Shown here one piece after another: positions 9,554 to 18,315 of a DNA stretch of 64,000 nt. The stretch is from Stappia sp. ES.058 (GTDB lineage: Bacteria; Pseudomonadota; Alphaproteobacteria; Rhizobiales; Stappiaceae): contig NZ_LT629784.1 of assembly GCF_900105595.1 (NCBI RefSeq), positions 3,100,001-3,164,000 on the forward strand, in the 5' to 3' direction. A program made the translations under genes and the position numbers. Position 1 is the stretch's first letter, and each line of letters starts with the position of its first letter. The notes under the pieces were generated by a model. It made no database searches. It had not been told where the DNA came from and saw only the letters and a list, made by a program, of their open reading frames with translations.

Positions 9554-10585
9554 TCAGCGCGGCAGAGCCTGAAGCTCGCCCCATTCGCCGACCCGCTCAA
9601 CATAGGCGTTAAGCGATTCATAGGCTTCTTTGAAGATCGGATCTTTCGCCGCCTCTTCGTCCATCACCGCGCGCGAAGCGGTCCGCAGTTCGGCAAGCAC
9701 CGGATCGGGGAAGCGTTTGATCTCGACACCGGCCTCGCGGATCGCGGCAATCGCCTCGGCCTGCTGGTGGATCTGGTCGCCGAGATTATAGGCGATGTTG
9801 GCGCGGCACGCCTCGACCATGATGGTCTGCTGGTCTTCGGAAAAGCCGTTCCACACATCCATGTTGATGATGATGGAATCCCAGCTCGACGGCTGGTGCC
9901 AGCCCGGGAAGTAGTAGTTCTTGGCGACCTTCTGGAAGCCGAAGCCGAGATCGAGCTGCGGTGCGGAGAACTCGGTTGCGTCGATGCGGCCGGTTTCCAG
10001 AGACACGAAAATCTCGCCCGCCGGGACCAGCTGCGTATTGGCACCCAGACGCGCGAGCGTCTTGCCGCCGAGACCGGCGATGCGCATGTTGAGGCCCTTG
10101 AAGTCCTCGACCGTCTCGATGTCCTTGTTGAACCAGCCACCGGCTTCCGGCACCACGAGGTGACAGGGGATGACCTTCACACCATGCGGGTCGTAGGCCT
10201 TCTGGATGATCTCCAGGCCGCCGCCCTCGAACATCCACGCATTGGCGACTTCCGGGCTCGGCCCGAACGGCATGGAACCGATAAGGTTCGCCACCGGAAT
10301 GGTGCTTGCCCAATAGCCGATCCAGTCGAAGCCCATCGGGATCGCGCCGGTGCTGACCGCGCCGAACACCTCGAAGGGCGGTACGAAATCGCCGGAGCCA
10401 TGGACGGTGATGTCGATCTCGCCGCCGGTCATCAGCTTCACGCGCTCCGCCCATTTGACCGGGCTCGGGCCGATTGACGGCACCTGAAGACCAAACACGC
10501 TTTGCAGGTCGTAGCTATCGGCAACGGCAGGGGCCGCGGTGAGCATGGTTGCCGCAAGTGCTGCGGACAAAAGCCGAGCTTTCAT
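9554..10585 (-). CDS. TRAP transporter substrate-binding protein, DctP type
   Basis: 343-aa periplasmic binding protein with a clean signal peptide (MKARLLSAALAATMLTAAPAVA). ATG at 10585 is chosen because GGGAGGA lies just upstream; the longer open frame to 10702 lacks such a site. The body carries DctP features, including LNMRIAG (residues around 150) with the Arg that binds carboxylate, followed by GAEIFVSLETGRIDATE-like sequence. First gene of the TRAP operon, divergent from the SDR/flavoprotein operon. A carboxylate ligand is likely from the family. Confidence 0.92.
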   Translation of the reverse strand: MKARLLSAALAATMLTAAPAVADSYDLQSVFGLQVPSIGPSPVKWAERVKLMTGGEIDITVHGSGDFVPPFEVFGAVSTGAIPMGFDWIGYWASTIPVANLIGSMPFGPSPEVANAWMFEGGGLEIIQKAYDPHGVKVIPCHLVVPEAGGWFNKDIETVEDFKGLNMRIAGLGGKTLARLGANTQLVPAGEIFVSLETGRIDATEFSAPQLDLGFGFQKVAKNYYFPGWHQPSSWDSIIINMDVWNGFSEDQQTIMVEACRANIAYNLGDQIHQQAEAIAAIREAGVEIKRFPDPVLAELRTASRAVMDEEAAKDPIFKEAYESLNAYVERVGEWGELQALPR

Positions 10586-10730
10586 GAAGTCCTCCCTTTC
10601 TGGCGTTCTTTTCGAACGCATTCGATGCGCCGTTTCGTCAACGCATTTCGCGCGCCATCCGCATTGAAACGGCGACGTGGCGGGCCGCTCGGCTTTCTTC
10701 ATCAGCCGCTTGCCCTGCCCGAGTATTATC

Positions 10731-10760
10731 TATAATCAAACGGATTAGCAATATACTAAT
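10731..10760 (+). promoter_or_regulatory. TATAAT promoter element with overlapping palindrome
   Basis: An exact TATAAT is at 10731-10736, with a weak TTGCCC 15 nt upstream. Seven nt after it, ATTAG (10744-10748) and CTAAT (10756-10760) form an inverted repeat with a 7-nt spacer covering the expected start of transcription of the SDR/flavoprotein operon. The position suits a repressor operator, with the IclR protein at 14.2-15.0 kb as a candidate. This AT-rich patch stands out in the GC-rich surroundings. Confidence 0.5.
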
Positions 10761-10774
10761 TCATGGAGGACGCG

Positions 10775-11527
10775 ATGATTGGAGTAAGCGGTTCGGTCGC
10801 CGTGGTGACCGGCGCGGGCCAGGGAAACGGCCGTGCGATCGCCCTTGGTCTGGCCCGCGCCGGCGCCCGCGTTGCGCTCTGCGACATCGAACGGGAGATG
10901 GCGGAAGACACGGCGAAAGCGATTCGCGCGGACGGGGGAGAAGCCGTTGCCTATCGTTGCGATGTCTCGAACCTTGCCGCCGCACGGGCGTTTGCCACAA
11001 GCGTTGAAGACGAACTCGGCGCGGCCGGAATTCTGGTCAACAACGCCGGCATCATCCGCCGCCAGGCCCTGCACGATCCCGGGTTCACGCAGGGCTGGGA
11101 CGCGACCTTCCGCGTCAATGTCGACGGCATCCGCAACATGGTCCTGGCCTTTTCCGCACAGCTTGAAACGACCGCCGGGCGCATCGTCAACATGGCCTCG
11201 ATCATGTCGCAGGCCGCCGGCCCCGGCATCAGCTCCTATGTCGCCAGCAAGGGCGCGGTCGCCCAGTTCACCAAAGCGCTCGCCCATGAACTCGCCCCGC
11301 GCGGCGTTCGGGTCAACGCAATCGCCCCCGGCGTGATCGACACGCCGATGACCACGACAACCCGCGCCAACGAGGCGGCGATCTCCCGCTTCATGGCGCA
11401 TACGCCGATGGCGCGCACCGGTCAGCCGGACGAACTCGTCGGCCCCGTTCTGTTCCTCGCCTCCGACATGTCGAGCTACGTCACCGGCGTCATCCTGCCG
11501 GTCGATGGCGGTTATCTCGCGGCGTAA
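10775..11527 (+). CDS. SDR-family NAD(P)-dependent oxidoreductase
   Basis: 250-aa classical SDR. The dinucleotide motif TGAGQGNG is at residues 12-19, Asp37 (CDIER) suggests NAD preference, NNAG is at 89-92, and the catalytic residues are Ser142, Tyr155 and Lys159 (SSYVASKGA). The start is put at the second ATG because GGAGG sits 5 nt before it; an ATG at 10763 contains that site and is less likely. First gene of a rightward operon with a KstD-like flavoprotein and an EamA transporter, and divergent from the TRAP importer. It probably oxidises a hydroxyl group of the imported compound (inference). Confidence 0.9.
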   Translation: MIGVSGSVAVVTGAGQGNGRAIALGLARAGARVALCDIEREMAEDTAKAIRADGGEAVAYRCDVSNLAAARAFATSVEDELGAAGILVNNAGIIRRQALHDPGFTQGWDATFRVNVDGIRNMVLAFSAQLETTAGRIVNMASIMSQAAGPGISSYVASKGAVAQFTKALAHELAPRGVRVNAIAPGVIDTPMTTTTRANEAAISRFMAHTPMARTGQPDELVGPVLFLASDMSSYVTGVILPVDGGYLAA

Positions 11528-11554
11528 CGCTCTCCTCCTGCTTCAAGGAAACCC

Positions 11555-13258
11555 ATGATGAAAAAGCACATTTGCGATGTTCTGGTTGTTGGATCGGGCG
11601 CGGGCGGACTGGCAAGCGCGGTATCGGCCGCGCACCGCCGCCTCGATGTCCTCGTGGTCGAAAAGGAGCCGGTCTTCGGCGGCACCACGGCGCGTTCCGG
11701 CGGCTGGATGTGGATCCCCTGCAACGCCCCGGCCAAGCGCGCCGGGGTGGAAGACACGCCGGAAAAGGCGCGCACCTACCTCGAGCACGAAGCCGGCGAG
11801 CACTTCGATGCCGCCCGCGTCGACGCCTTTCTGGAGGCCGGACCCAAGGCGGTCGAGTTCTTCGAGGAAAAAACCGCCCTGCAGTTCGATCTCGGCCCGA
11901 CCTTCGCCGACTATCATCCCGACGCACCGGGCGGCATGCCGGGCGGACGCTCCATCGTCGCCCGCCCCTTCGACGGCCGCGAGATCAAGGACGAGATCAA
12001 GCGCCTGCGCCCGCCGCTTGCCGAGATCACCTTCCTGGGCATGATGATCGGCTCGGGCAAGGAGTTGCTGCATTTCTTCCGCGTCACCAAATCGCCGATC
12101 TCGGCGTTCTATGTCGCGAAGCTGTTCCTCAAGTTCCTGCGCGACATGGCCTTCTACGGCCGTCCGATGCGGTTGATGAACGGCAACGCGCTGGTCGGCC
12201 GGCTGGCGAAATCCTGCTTCGACATGAACGTGCCGATCTGGACGCGCGCCGCCGTCAAGGAACTGCTACGTGACGAAAGCGGCAAGGTCACCGGCGCTAT
12301 CGTCGACACCGCCGAGGGCCGCGTGGAGATCGAGGCAAAGAAGGGCGTGGTGCTGGCCGCCGGCGGCTTCCCGCAGGATGCCGTGCGGCGCAAGGAACTG
12401 TTTCCGCACGCGCCGAGCGGCCACGAGCATGTGTCCCCGGCCCCTCCGGGCAACACCGGCGACGGCCTTCGGCTCGGCTCTGCGGCAGGGGCATCGATCA
12501 AGGACAAGCTTCCCAACGACGCCGCCTGGGTGCCGGTGTCGCGTCCGCCGAAGCGCGACGGCACGCTCGGCGTCTTCCCGCATTTCGTCGACCGCTCCAA
12601 GCCGGGCGTGATCGCCGTGACCCGTTCGGGCAAGCGCTTCGTCAACGAGGCGGATTCCTATCACGACTTCTGCCAGGCGATGATGAAGACCTGCACGACG
12701 GAAGGCGGCGAGATCTGCGCCTATTTCATCGCCGATCACAAGACGCTGCGCACCTACGGCCTTGGCTTCGTCAAGCCCTCGCCCGTGCCCTACCGCAACC
12801 ACATCCGCTCCGGCTATCTCTTCCAGGGCCGCACACTGAGCGATCTCGCCGAACAGATCGGTGCCGACAGCGCGCAGCTGGAACGGACCGTCGCGACGTT
12901 CAACGAACACGCGCGCAAGGGCGAGGATCCCGAATTCCACAAGGGATCCACCTCCTACAACCGCTCGCTCGGCGATCCCGAGCACGGCCCCAATCCTTGC
13001 GTCGCGCCGGTGGAAAAGGGTCCTTTCTACGCGGTGAAGCTGGTGATCGGCGATCTCGGCACCTTCGCCGGCCTGCGCTGCGATGAAAACGCCCGCGTGC
13101 TGGGGGATGACGGTCAGCCGATCGGCGGGCTCTATGCAGCCGGCAACGATGCGCTCTCCATCATGGGCGGCAATTATCCCGGCGGCGGCATCACGCTCGG
13201 GCCGGCGGTCACCTTCGGCTACATCGCCGCCCGGCACATGTCCGGCGGCAATTCGTGA
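11555..13258 (+). CDS. FAD-dependent oxidoreductase, 3-ketosteroid delta1-dehydrogenase / fumarate-reductase type
   Basis: 567-aa flavoprotein. The N-terminal Rossmann motif VVGSGAGGLASA (residues 9-20) and E34 bind FAD; GGTTARSGGWMWIP (about 41-54) is the substrate-entry motif common to KstD and related proteins. The C-terminal FAD segment GLYAAGNDALSIMGGNYPG matches the KstD/FAD_binding_2 family closely. Such enzymes introduce or reduce a C=C bond next to a carbonyl. It starts 27 bp after the SDR gene and its stop overlaps the EamA start, so the three form one operon. A steroid or alicyclic ketone substrate is possible, but neighbouring ring-cleavage genes are absent. Confidence 0.88.
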   Translation: MMKKHICDVLVVGSGAGGLASAVSAAHRRLDVLVVEKEPVFGGTTARSGGWMWIPCNAPAKRAGVEDTPEKARTYLEHEAGEHFDAARVDAFLEAGPKAVEFFEEKTALQFDLGPTFADYHPDAPGGMPGGRSIVARPFDGREIKDEIKRLRPPLAEITFLGMMIGSGKELLHFFRVTKSPISAFYVAKLFLKFLRDMAFYGRPMRLMNGNALVGRLAKSCFDMNVPIWTRAAVKELLRDESGKVTGAIVDTAEGRVEIEAKKGVVLAAGGFPQDAVRRKELFPHAPSGHEHVSPAPPGNTGDGLRLGSAAGASIKDKLPNDAAWVPVSRPPKRDGTLGVFPHFVDRSKPGVIAVTRSGKRFVNEADSYHDFCQAMMKTCTTEGGEICAYFIADHKTLRTYGLGFVKPSPVPYRNHIRSGYLFQGRTLSDLAEQIGADSAQLERTVATFNEHARKGEDPEFHKGSTSYNRSLGDPEHGPNPCVAPVEKGPFYAVKLVIGDLGTFAGLRCDENARVLGDDGQPIGGLYAAGNDALSIMGGNYPGGGITLGPAVTFGYIAARHMSGGNS

Positions 13259-14220
13259 CGACAGGAACGCAAGACCTGACGGAGCGCGGTCAAAGGAGGC
13301 GCCTTGTCGAGGGCGTTTTCCTTGGCCTGTGCGCCGCGCTCACCTGGGCGATCTACAACATCGGCGTCGATATCGGTCGCGCCGACGGGTTTTCCAGCGC
13401 GGATCTGGCGATCCTGCGCTATGCCGGGGCGGGTACGATCCTGCTGCCCCTGCTGCTGAGGCGGACCGGGCGGTTGGCGGCCGAAATGACCGTCTGGCGC
13501 ATGCTGCTGCTCAGCGTTGCCATCGGGCCGCCCTTCGCCTTCCTGATCAACACCGGCTACGGCATCGCGCCGCTTGCCCATGCGGTGGTGATTTCGCCCG
13601 GCGTGACGATGATCGTGGCCAACCTCCTTCCCGTTCTGTTCGACGGGGCCCGGCTGCCGCGCCATCGTCAGGTCGGTATTGCCGTTTTGATCGGCGGTCT
13701 GATCGCCATCGCGATGGACCAGCCGCCGTCGAAGGATCCGGACGTCGCAACACTCGTCGGCGATCTGTGCTTTGTCGGATCGGGCACGCTCTGGGGCCTC
13801 TTCACCTATCTCGTCGGGCGCTGGCGCATCCCGGCGATAGAAGCCATCGGCACGATCTCGGTGCTGACGACCCTGGTTTGCCTGCCGGTCTATCTGCTCG
13901 CCTTCACGCCGGCGAGCGCCTCTATGGCGCAATGGGGCGAGCAGCTTTTCTATCAGGGTGTTCTCGGCGGTTGCATCGCAATCATTGTCTACGCGGCTTC
14001 CATCGCACGGTTGGGACCGGGGCTTGCGGGCCTGTTTCCCGCCATCGTCCCGCCGCTCGCGGTGCTCATCGCGATACCCTATGCCGGCATCTGGCCGAAC
14101 GGGATCCAGTTGCTTGGCGTCGGCATCGCGGCGCTCGGGCTGATCCTGTCGCTCGACGGTTTCGCCGCGCTGGTCAGGCGTCTTCGATATGGCCGAGATC
14201 GCTGGAAAGCGCTTTCGTGA
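13255..14220 (+). CDS. DMT-superfamily (EamA) transporter
   Basis: 321-aa membrane protein with about ten predicted helices in two EamA repeats (roughly residues 20-150 and 165-305). It starts with GTG inside the stop of the flavoprotein gene (GTGA overlap). The charged N-terminal tail of about 18 residues before the first helix is typical. The 3' end overlaps the 3' end of the convergent IclR gene by 47 nt. EamA proteins usually export metabolites or amino acids; which compound is unknown, but co-transcription with an SDR and a KstD-like enzyme suggests a catabolic intermediate. Confidence 0.88.
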   Translation: MTTGTQDLTERGQRRRLVEGVFLGLCAALTWAIYNIGVDIGRADGFSSADLAILRYAGAGTILLPLLLRRTGRLAAEMTVWRMLLLSVAIGPPFAFLINTGYGIAPLAHAVVISPGVTMIVANLLPVLFDGARLPRHRQVGIAVLIGGLIAIAMDQPPSKDPDVATLVGDLCFVGSGTLWGLFTYLVGRWRIPAIEAIGTISVLTTLVCLPVYLLAFTPASASMAQWGEQLFYQGVLGGCIAIIVYAASIARLGPGLAGLFPAIVPPLAVLIAIPYAGIWPNGIQLLGVGIAALGLILSLDGFAALVRRLRYGRDRWKALS

Positions 14221-14977
14221 AAACAAGAAGCCGGGAAAGCGTGGCCCCGTCCTTTGACAGGTCGATGTAGTTGGTGGGACCGATGATGGTCACCGCAAGC
14301 TGGATCGTGCCCGTATGATCGAACACCGGGGCGGCAATGGCGCTGACGCCCGGGATCGGTGCATCCCGCGTGATCGAATAGCCAAGTCGGCCCGCATCGC
14401 GCACGTCGGCGCGAAAGGCTGCCTCGCTGATCGCCGGAATGGCATAGAGCGGAGGCTGCGCGCCGGACAACTCCGCCTGCACCAGCGGATCGGTGGTCGA
14501 ACGCGGCAGGAAAGCCGTGAACACCTTGCCCGTCGCGGTCGCGGTGAGCATGAAGGTGCCGCCGACGGCGACATTGGAATGGATGCGCGCCGCCGCCTCC
14601 TCGATGTAGACGATCGTCGGCCCATGCAGCCCCCAGACGCTGATCGCAACCATCAGCCCGAGTTCTTCTGCAAGGTCGGGAACCCGGCGGATCGTCTCGC
14701 GATAGGCGTTCTGGTTGCGCAGCCGCGTCAGCCCGAGGCGCAGCGCGAAGGGGCCGAGCTGGTATTGCCCGGTTTCTGTCTGTTCGACCATGTTGATATT
14801 GCGGAAACTGACGAGATAGGGATGCAGCTGCGCCGCCGCCATGCCGAGCGCTTCGGCAAGGTCGCGCAGCTTCAGCGGTCCACCGGCCTGTGCCAATGCC
14901 ATGAGGATGGCGCCGCCCGTTTCAATCGACTGCACCCCTCGCGGCGCACGCGGCTTCGACGTGACTTCCTCACCCAC
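14174..14977 (-). CDS. IclR-family transcriptional regulator
   Basis: About 267-aa regulator: winged helix-turn-helix at the N-terminus (VQSIETGGAILMALAQ, LRDLAEALGMA) and an IclR effector domain (GLMVAISVWGLHGPTIVYIEEA; AIAAPVFDHTG). GTG at 14977 has AGGGAG upstream; another GTG five codons earlier is possible. It is convergent with the EamA gene and overlaps it by 47 nt, and lies in the same direction as the DeoR gene upstream. Likely regulator of the SDR/flavoprotein/TRAP genes on grounds of position. Confidence 0.88.
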   Translation of the reverse strand: MGEEVTSKPRAPRGVQSIETGGAILMALAQAGGPLKLRDLAEALGMAAAQLHPYLVSFRNINMVEQTETGQYQLGPFALRLGLTRLRNQNAYRETIRRVPDLAEELGLMVAISVWGLHGPTIVYIEEAAARIHSNVAVGGTFMLTATATGKVFTAFLPRSTTDPLVQAELSGAQPPLYAIPAISEAAFRADVRDAGRLGYSITRDAPIPGVSAIAAPVFDHTGTIQLAVTIIGPTNYIDLSKDGATLSRLLVFTKALSSDLGHIEDA

Positions 14978-15124
14978 CCGCAACTCCCTCACAAATCAAA
15001 CAGAATTATGGAACCGCAATGACCGGTTTCATAGCCATAAATTCGGGTGAGGTCGAGACGCGGATAGACTTTTCGCCGCTCGGTGAGCCGACGCAGGCAA
15101 CCCGCCACGTCCAGCCGCCGGTAT

Positions 15125-15898
15125 TTACAAGGGAAGCGCCGGCGCAATCTCGAGCGTGGTGCCGGCGTCGCGCAAGCGCGCGGAGATTGCGTCGGACGGC
15201 GGGGCATCGGTCACGATGCGGTCGATTTCGGAAAAGCCGGCAACGCGCACGAGCGCACGCCGGTCGAACTTGGTGTGATCGGTGATGACGCTGGACGTCT
15301 CGCCGCATCTGATCGCCGTGCGCGCGAAATCCGCCTCGGCAAGCTGATAATCCATCAATCCACCGACCGGATCCACAGCGGATATCGAGATGATGACATG
15401 GCGCACGCGAAACGAGGCGATGAATTCGATGGCGGAGCGCCCGAAGGCACCCCCATTGTCGCCGTGCAACTCTCCGCCGGCCATGTAGACCCGGTTGCCG
15501 TTGACCGTGGCGAGCGTACGGGCGACGTCCGAGGAATTGGTGACGACCGTCAGACCCGACTTGCCGCGCAGTTCGCGCGCCAGCACACTCGTGGTCGTGC
15601 CGGTGTCCATCATCACGCTGTCGCCGTCCTCGATGCCGGCGGCGACGTGCCGCGCGATCGCCTGCTTGGCCGCGAGGTTTTCGCGCATCCGCCGTTCGAA
15701 CGGTGCTTCTGCATCCTGCCGCGCCAGACTGACAAACCCATGCGCCTTGAGCAGGTCGCCGGCCTCCACCAGCGGACGGATGTCGCGGCGAATGGTCTCG
15801 AGCGAAACGCCAAGCTCTACAGCGAGATCGCCGATGCGCGCGCTGCCCGCCTGCCGGGCGCGTTCCAGGATCTTCAACTGACGTTTTCCAAAACCCAT
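15125..15898 (-). CDS. DeoR-family transcriptional regulator
   Basis: 257-aa DeoR/GlpR-type regulator. The HTH (RIGDLAVELGVSLETIRRDI) is at about residues 20-40, followed by a DeoR sensor domain with GDSVMMDTGTTTSVLA (phosphosugar-binding-like loop) and ITDHTKFDRRA near the C-terminus. The start is placed at ATG 15898 (MGFGKRQLKILE), which matches usual family starts; a TTG at 15943 is the alternative. Divergent from the quaternary-amine uptake operon at 16.1 kb and probably its regulator. GTGG-N6-CCAC at 15937-15950 is a weak operator candidate. DeoR proteins usually sense phosphorylated ligands, which fits a kinase in the divergent operon. Confidence 0.88.
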   Translation of the reverse strand: MGFGKRQLKILERARQAGSARIGDLAVELGVSLETIRRDIRPLVEAGDLLKAHGFVSLARQDAEAPFERRMRENLAAKQAIARHVAAGIEDGDSVMMDTGTTTSVLARELRGKSGLTVVTNSSDVARTLATVNGNRVYMAGGELHGDNGGAFGRSAIEFIASFRVRHVIISISAVDPVGGLMDYQLAEADFARTAIRCGETSSVITDHTKFDRRALVRVAGFSEIDRIVTDAPPSDAISARLRDAGTTLEIAPALPL

Positions 15899-16137
15899 GA
15901 CGACCGCGACTCCGATTTGGCTTTGGTGCCCGAATTGTGGCAATAACCACCATAAAGAAGACTTTTACAACATAATAGGCAATTAAAACCAAAAAAAGAC
16001 CTCATCTTAATTGACAGTGCGATAAACCGGGTGCGACGATCCGATGACGGTTGCTGAAAGATCCCGCCAGATGGTCGCCTGAAGGGGCCGCAAGGGACGG
16101 GCGCCGCCTCCAGACGATCATTCACAGGGGACCAGCC

Positions 16138-17097
16138 ATGACATTTGCCCGCCCTGCCGCAGCAGTCTTGTCGACACTGCTTGTCGCAACAGCGCTTTCC
16201 GGAACGCCAGCCTCCGCGGCTGAAAACGACGATCCCATTCGCCTCACGTTGCACGACTGGACCGGCCAGCTCATCTCGACCCGGATCATGGGCGAGGTCT
16301 TGAAGAAGGCCGGCTACAATATCGAATACGTCCAGGCGGACTATATCGCCCAGTTCGCCGGCCTGAAGACAGGCGACCTGCATGTCGCGATGGAGATCTG
16401 GGAAACCACCGGGCGCGACGCGCTGGACGAGGCAACGGCGACCGGCAAGGTCGAGAACCTCGGCGACAGCGGCATGTTTGCCATCGAGGAGTGGTGGTAC
16501 CCCTCCTACATGAAGGAAGTCTGCCCGGGCCTGCCTGACTGGAAGGCGCTGAAAAGCGAGGCCTGCGCGGAAGCTTTCGGCACGGCCGAGACCCTGCCGA
16601 AGGGTCGCTATCTCGGCGCGCCGGTTACCTGGGGCGGCTATGACGACGAGCGTGTGGAAGCGCTGGATCTCCCGTTCGAGGTGGTTCATGCCGGCACGGA
16701 CGCGGCCCTCTTCGCCGAACTGGAATCCGCCTACCAGCGCAAGGCGCCGGTCCTGCTGTGGGTCTACGCGCCGCACTGGGCGCCGCTGAAATACGACGGC
16801 GAATGGGTCGAGTTCCCGGCCTACGAAAAAGCCTGCTACGAGGATCCCGCCTGGGGCTCCAATCCGGACATGGCCTATGACTGCGGCAAGCCGCGCGGCC
16901 CGATCTGGAAAGTTGCCTGGGCCGGCTTGAAGGACCAGTGGCCCGGCGCGCACAAGGCCATCTCCGCCTTTTCCATCGACAACGACGAAATGGGCGGCCT
17001 GATCACGAAGGCCGATCTGGACGGCGAACCCGTCGAGAAGGTTGTCGCCACCTGGATAGACGAAAACCAGGACCGCTGGTCGGCCTGGATCAAATAA
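16138..17097 (+). CDS. Glycine betaine/choline-type ABC transporter substrate-binding protein
   Basis: 319-aa periplasmic binding protein of the OpuAC/ProX family. Signal peptide ends near ASAAEN. The LHDWTGQLIST start of the mature domain, multiple Trp/Tyr residues able to form a cation-binding aromatic box (EEWWYPSYM, GGYDDE, WVYAPHW) and Cys pairs fit quaternary-amine binders. AGGGGA precedes the ATG at 16138; longer upstream frames have no such site. First gene of an operon with ATPase, permease, kinase and oxidase. Exact ligand (betaine, choline, carnitine or relatives) is unknown. Confidence 0.9.
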   Translation: MTFARPAAAVLSTLLVATALSGTPASAAENDDPIRLTLHDWTGQLISTRIMGEVLKKAGYNIEYVQADYIAQFAGLKTGDLHVAMEIWETTGRDALDEATATGKVENLGDSGMFAIEEWWYPSYMKEVCPGLPDWKALKSEACAEAFGTAETLPKGRYLGAPVTWGGYDDERVEALDLPFEVVHAGTDAALFAELESAYQRKAPVLLWVYAPHWAPLKYDGEWVEFPAYEKACYEDPAWGSNPDMAYDCGKPRGPIWKVAWAGLKDQWPGAHKAISAFSIDNDEMGGLITKADLDGEPVEKVVATWIDENQDRWSAWIK

Positions 17098-17115
17098 GCG
17101 AAAGCTTGCCCGACT

Positions 17116-17155
17116 GGCTGCCGCCGCACTGTCCCCTTGGCGGCAGCCGTTTTTT
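17116..17155 (+). terminator. Terminator-like attenuator after the binding-protein gene
   Basis: GGCTGCCGCC and its exact complement (17116-17125 and 17139-17148) form a 10-bp stem with a 13-nt loop, followed by G and six T. It lies between the binding protein and the ATPase gene of the same operon, so partial termination would raise binding-protein levels over the membrane subunits. Confidence 0.75.
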
Positions 17156-17212
17156 CTTCGCCTTCTGGCGCCGGGCGTTCCCATACACCCGGTCTCACCG
17201 GATGCTCAGCCC

Positions 17213-18280
17213 GTGCAAATCTCAGCCTCTCCCGCCTCTCCATCGCCATCGGCCTCCCGCAACACCGCGCCGGCGAAGCTGGAATGCAGGGACGTGTGGA
17301 AACTGTTCGGCACCGGCGCCGAGCGCTATCCGGTTCTGGAGCCGGGCGCCACCGACAGCGGCAGGATCGCCGCTGCCGGTCTTGTCGGTGCGGTGCGCGA
17401 CGTCAATCTCGCGGTCCGCGACGGTGAGATCTTCGTCATCATGGGACTGTCCGGCTCAGGAAAATCAACGCTGGTGCGCTGCCTGTCTCGCCTGGTCGAG
17501 CCGACCGCCGGCGAGATCCTTTTCAACGGCGAGAACCTGCTGACCGCCAGCGACAGGCGGATGGTCGAGATCCGCCGGCACCGCATGGGCATGGTCTTCC
17601 AGCACTTCGCGCTGCTTCCGCACCTGAGCGTTCTGGGCAATGTCGCCTTTCCGCTCGAGGTGCAGGGCATGGCCCGTGCCGCGCGCGAAGAACGCGCCCG
17701 CAAGATGATCGAGCTCGTCGGACTGGGTGGGCGCGAGGCGTTTTTCCCGCGCGAACTGTCCGGCGGCCAGCAGCAACGCGTCGGCATCGCCCGCTCGCTC
17801 GCCGTGGAGCCGGAGCTCTGGTTCCTGGACGAGCCGTTTTCCGCACTCGACCCGCTGATCCGGCAGGAGATGCAGGACGAGTTCATGCGCCTTCAGTCCG
17901 TGCTGAAGAAAACGATCGTCTTTATCACTCATGATTTCGACGAAGCCATCCGTCTCGCCGATCGCATCGCCATCATGAAGGACGGTGCCGTCGTCCAGAC
18001 CGGCACGCCGGAAGACCTGGTGATGAGCCCGGCCACGGACTACGTGGCGGAATTCACCAAAAACGTCACCCGCGCAAAGGTGGTGCGCGTCGCTTCCATC
18101 ATGGCTCCCGGCGAGACCGCGCAAGAGGGAATGCCGACGATTGCGGCAAGCGCCACCGTATCGCAGGCGGCGGCGCTGTTTTCCGACGGCGTGACAATGC
18201 TCAAGGTCACGAACGCGGCCGGCGCCCCGGTCGGAACCCTCACCCGCGACGCAGTCGTCGACGTCCTGATGCTGGCCTGA
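17213..18280 (+). CDS. Quaternary-amine ABC transporter ATP-binding protein (ProV/OpuAA-like)
   Basis: 355-aa ATPase. Walker A is GLSGSGKST, the signature is LSGGQQQRVGIARSL, Walker B is LWFLDEPFSALDP, and the switch His is in ITHD. The insertion before Walker A and the segment KLFGTGAERY match ProV-type proteins of glycine betaine importers. The C-terminal region after about residue 275 is a shortened CBS-like extension. The start is GTG at 17213; no in-frame ATG precedes the Walker A. It follows the attenuator and is followed 2-35 nt later by the permease. Confidence 0.9.
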   Translation: MQISASPASPSPSASRNTAPAKLECRDVWKLFGTGAERYPVLEPGATDSGRIAAAGLVGAVRDVNLAVRDGEIFVIMGLSGSGKSTLVRCLSRLVEPTAGEILFNGENLLTASDRRMVEIRRHRMGMVFQHFALLPHLSVLGNVAFPLEVQGMARAAREERARKMIELVGLGGREAFFPRELSGGQQQRVGIARSLAVEPELWFLDEPFSALDPLIRQEMQDEFMRLQSVLKKTIVFITHDFDEAIRLADRIAIMKDGAVVQTGTPEDLVMSPATDYVAEFTKNVTRAKVVRVASIMAPGETAQEGMPTIAASATVSQAAALFSDGVTMLKVTNAAGAPVGTLTRDAVVDVLMLA

Positions 18281-18315
18281 CGATGACCACGCCGTTCGCC
18301 TTGCAGGAAGAGACG

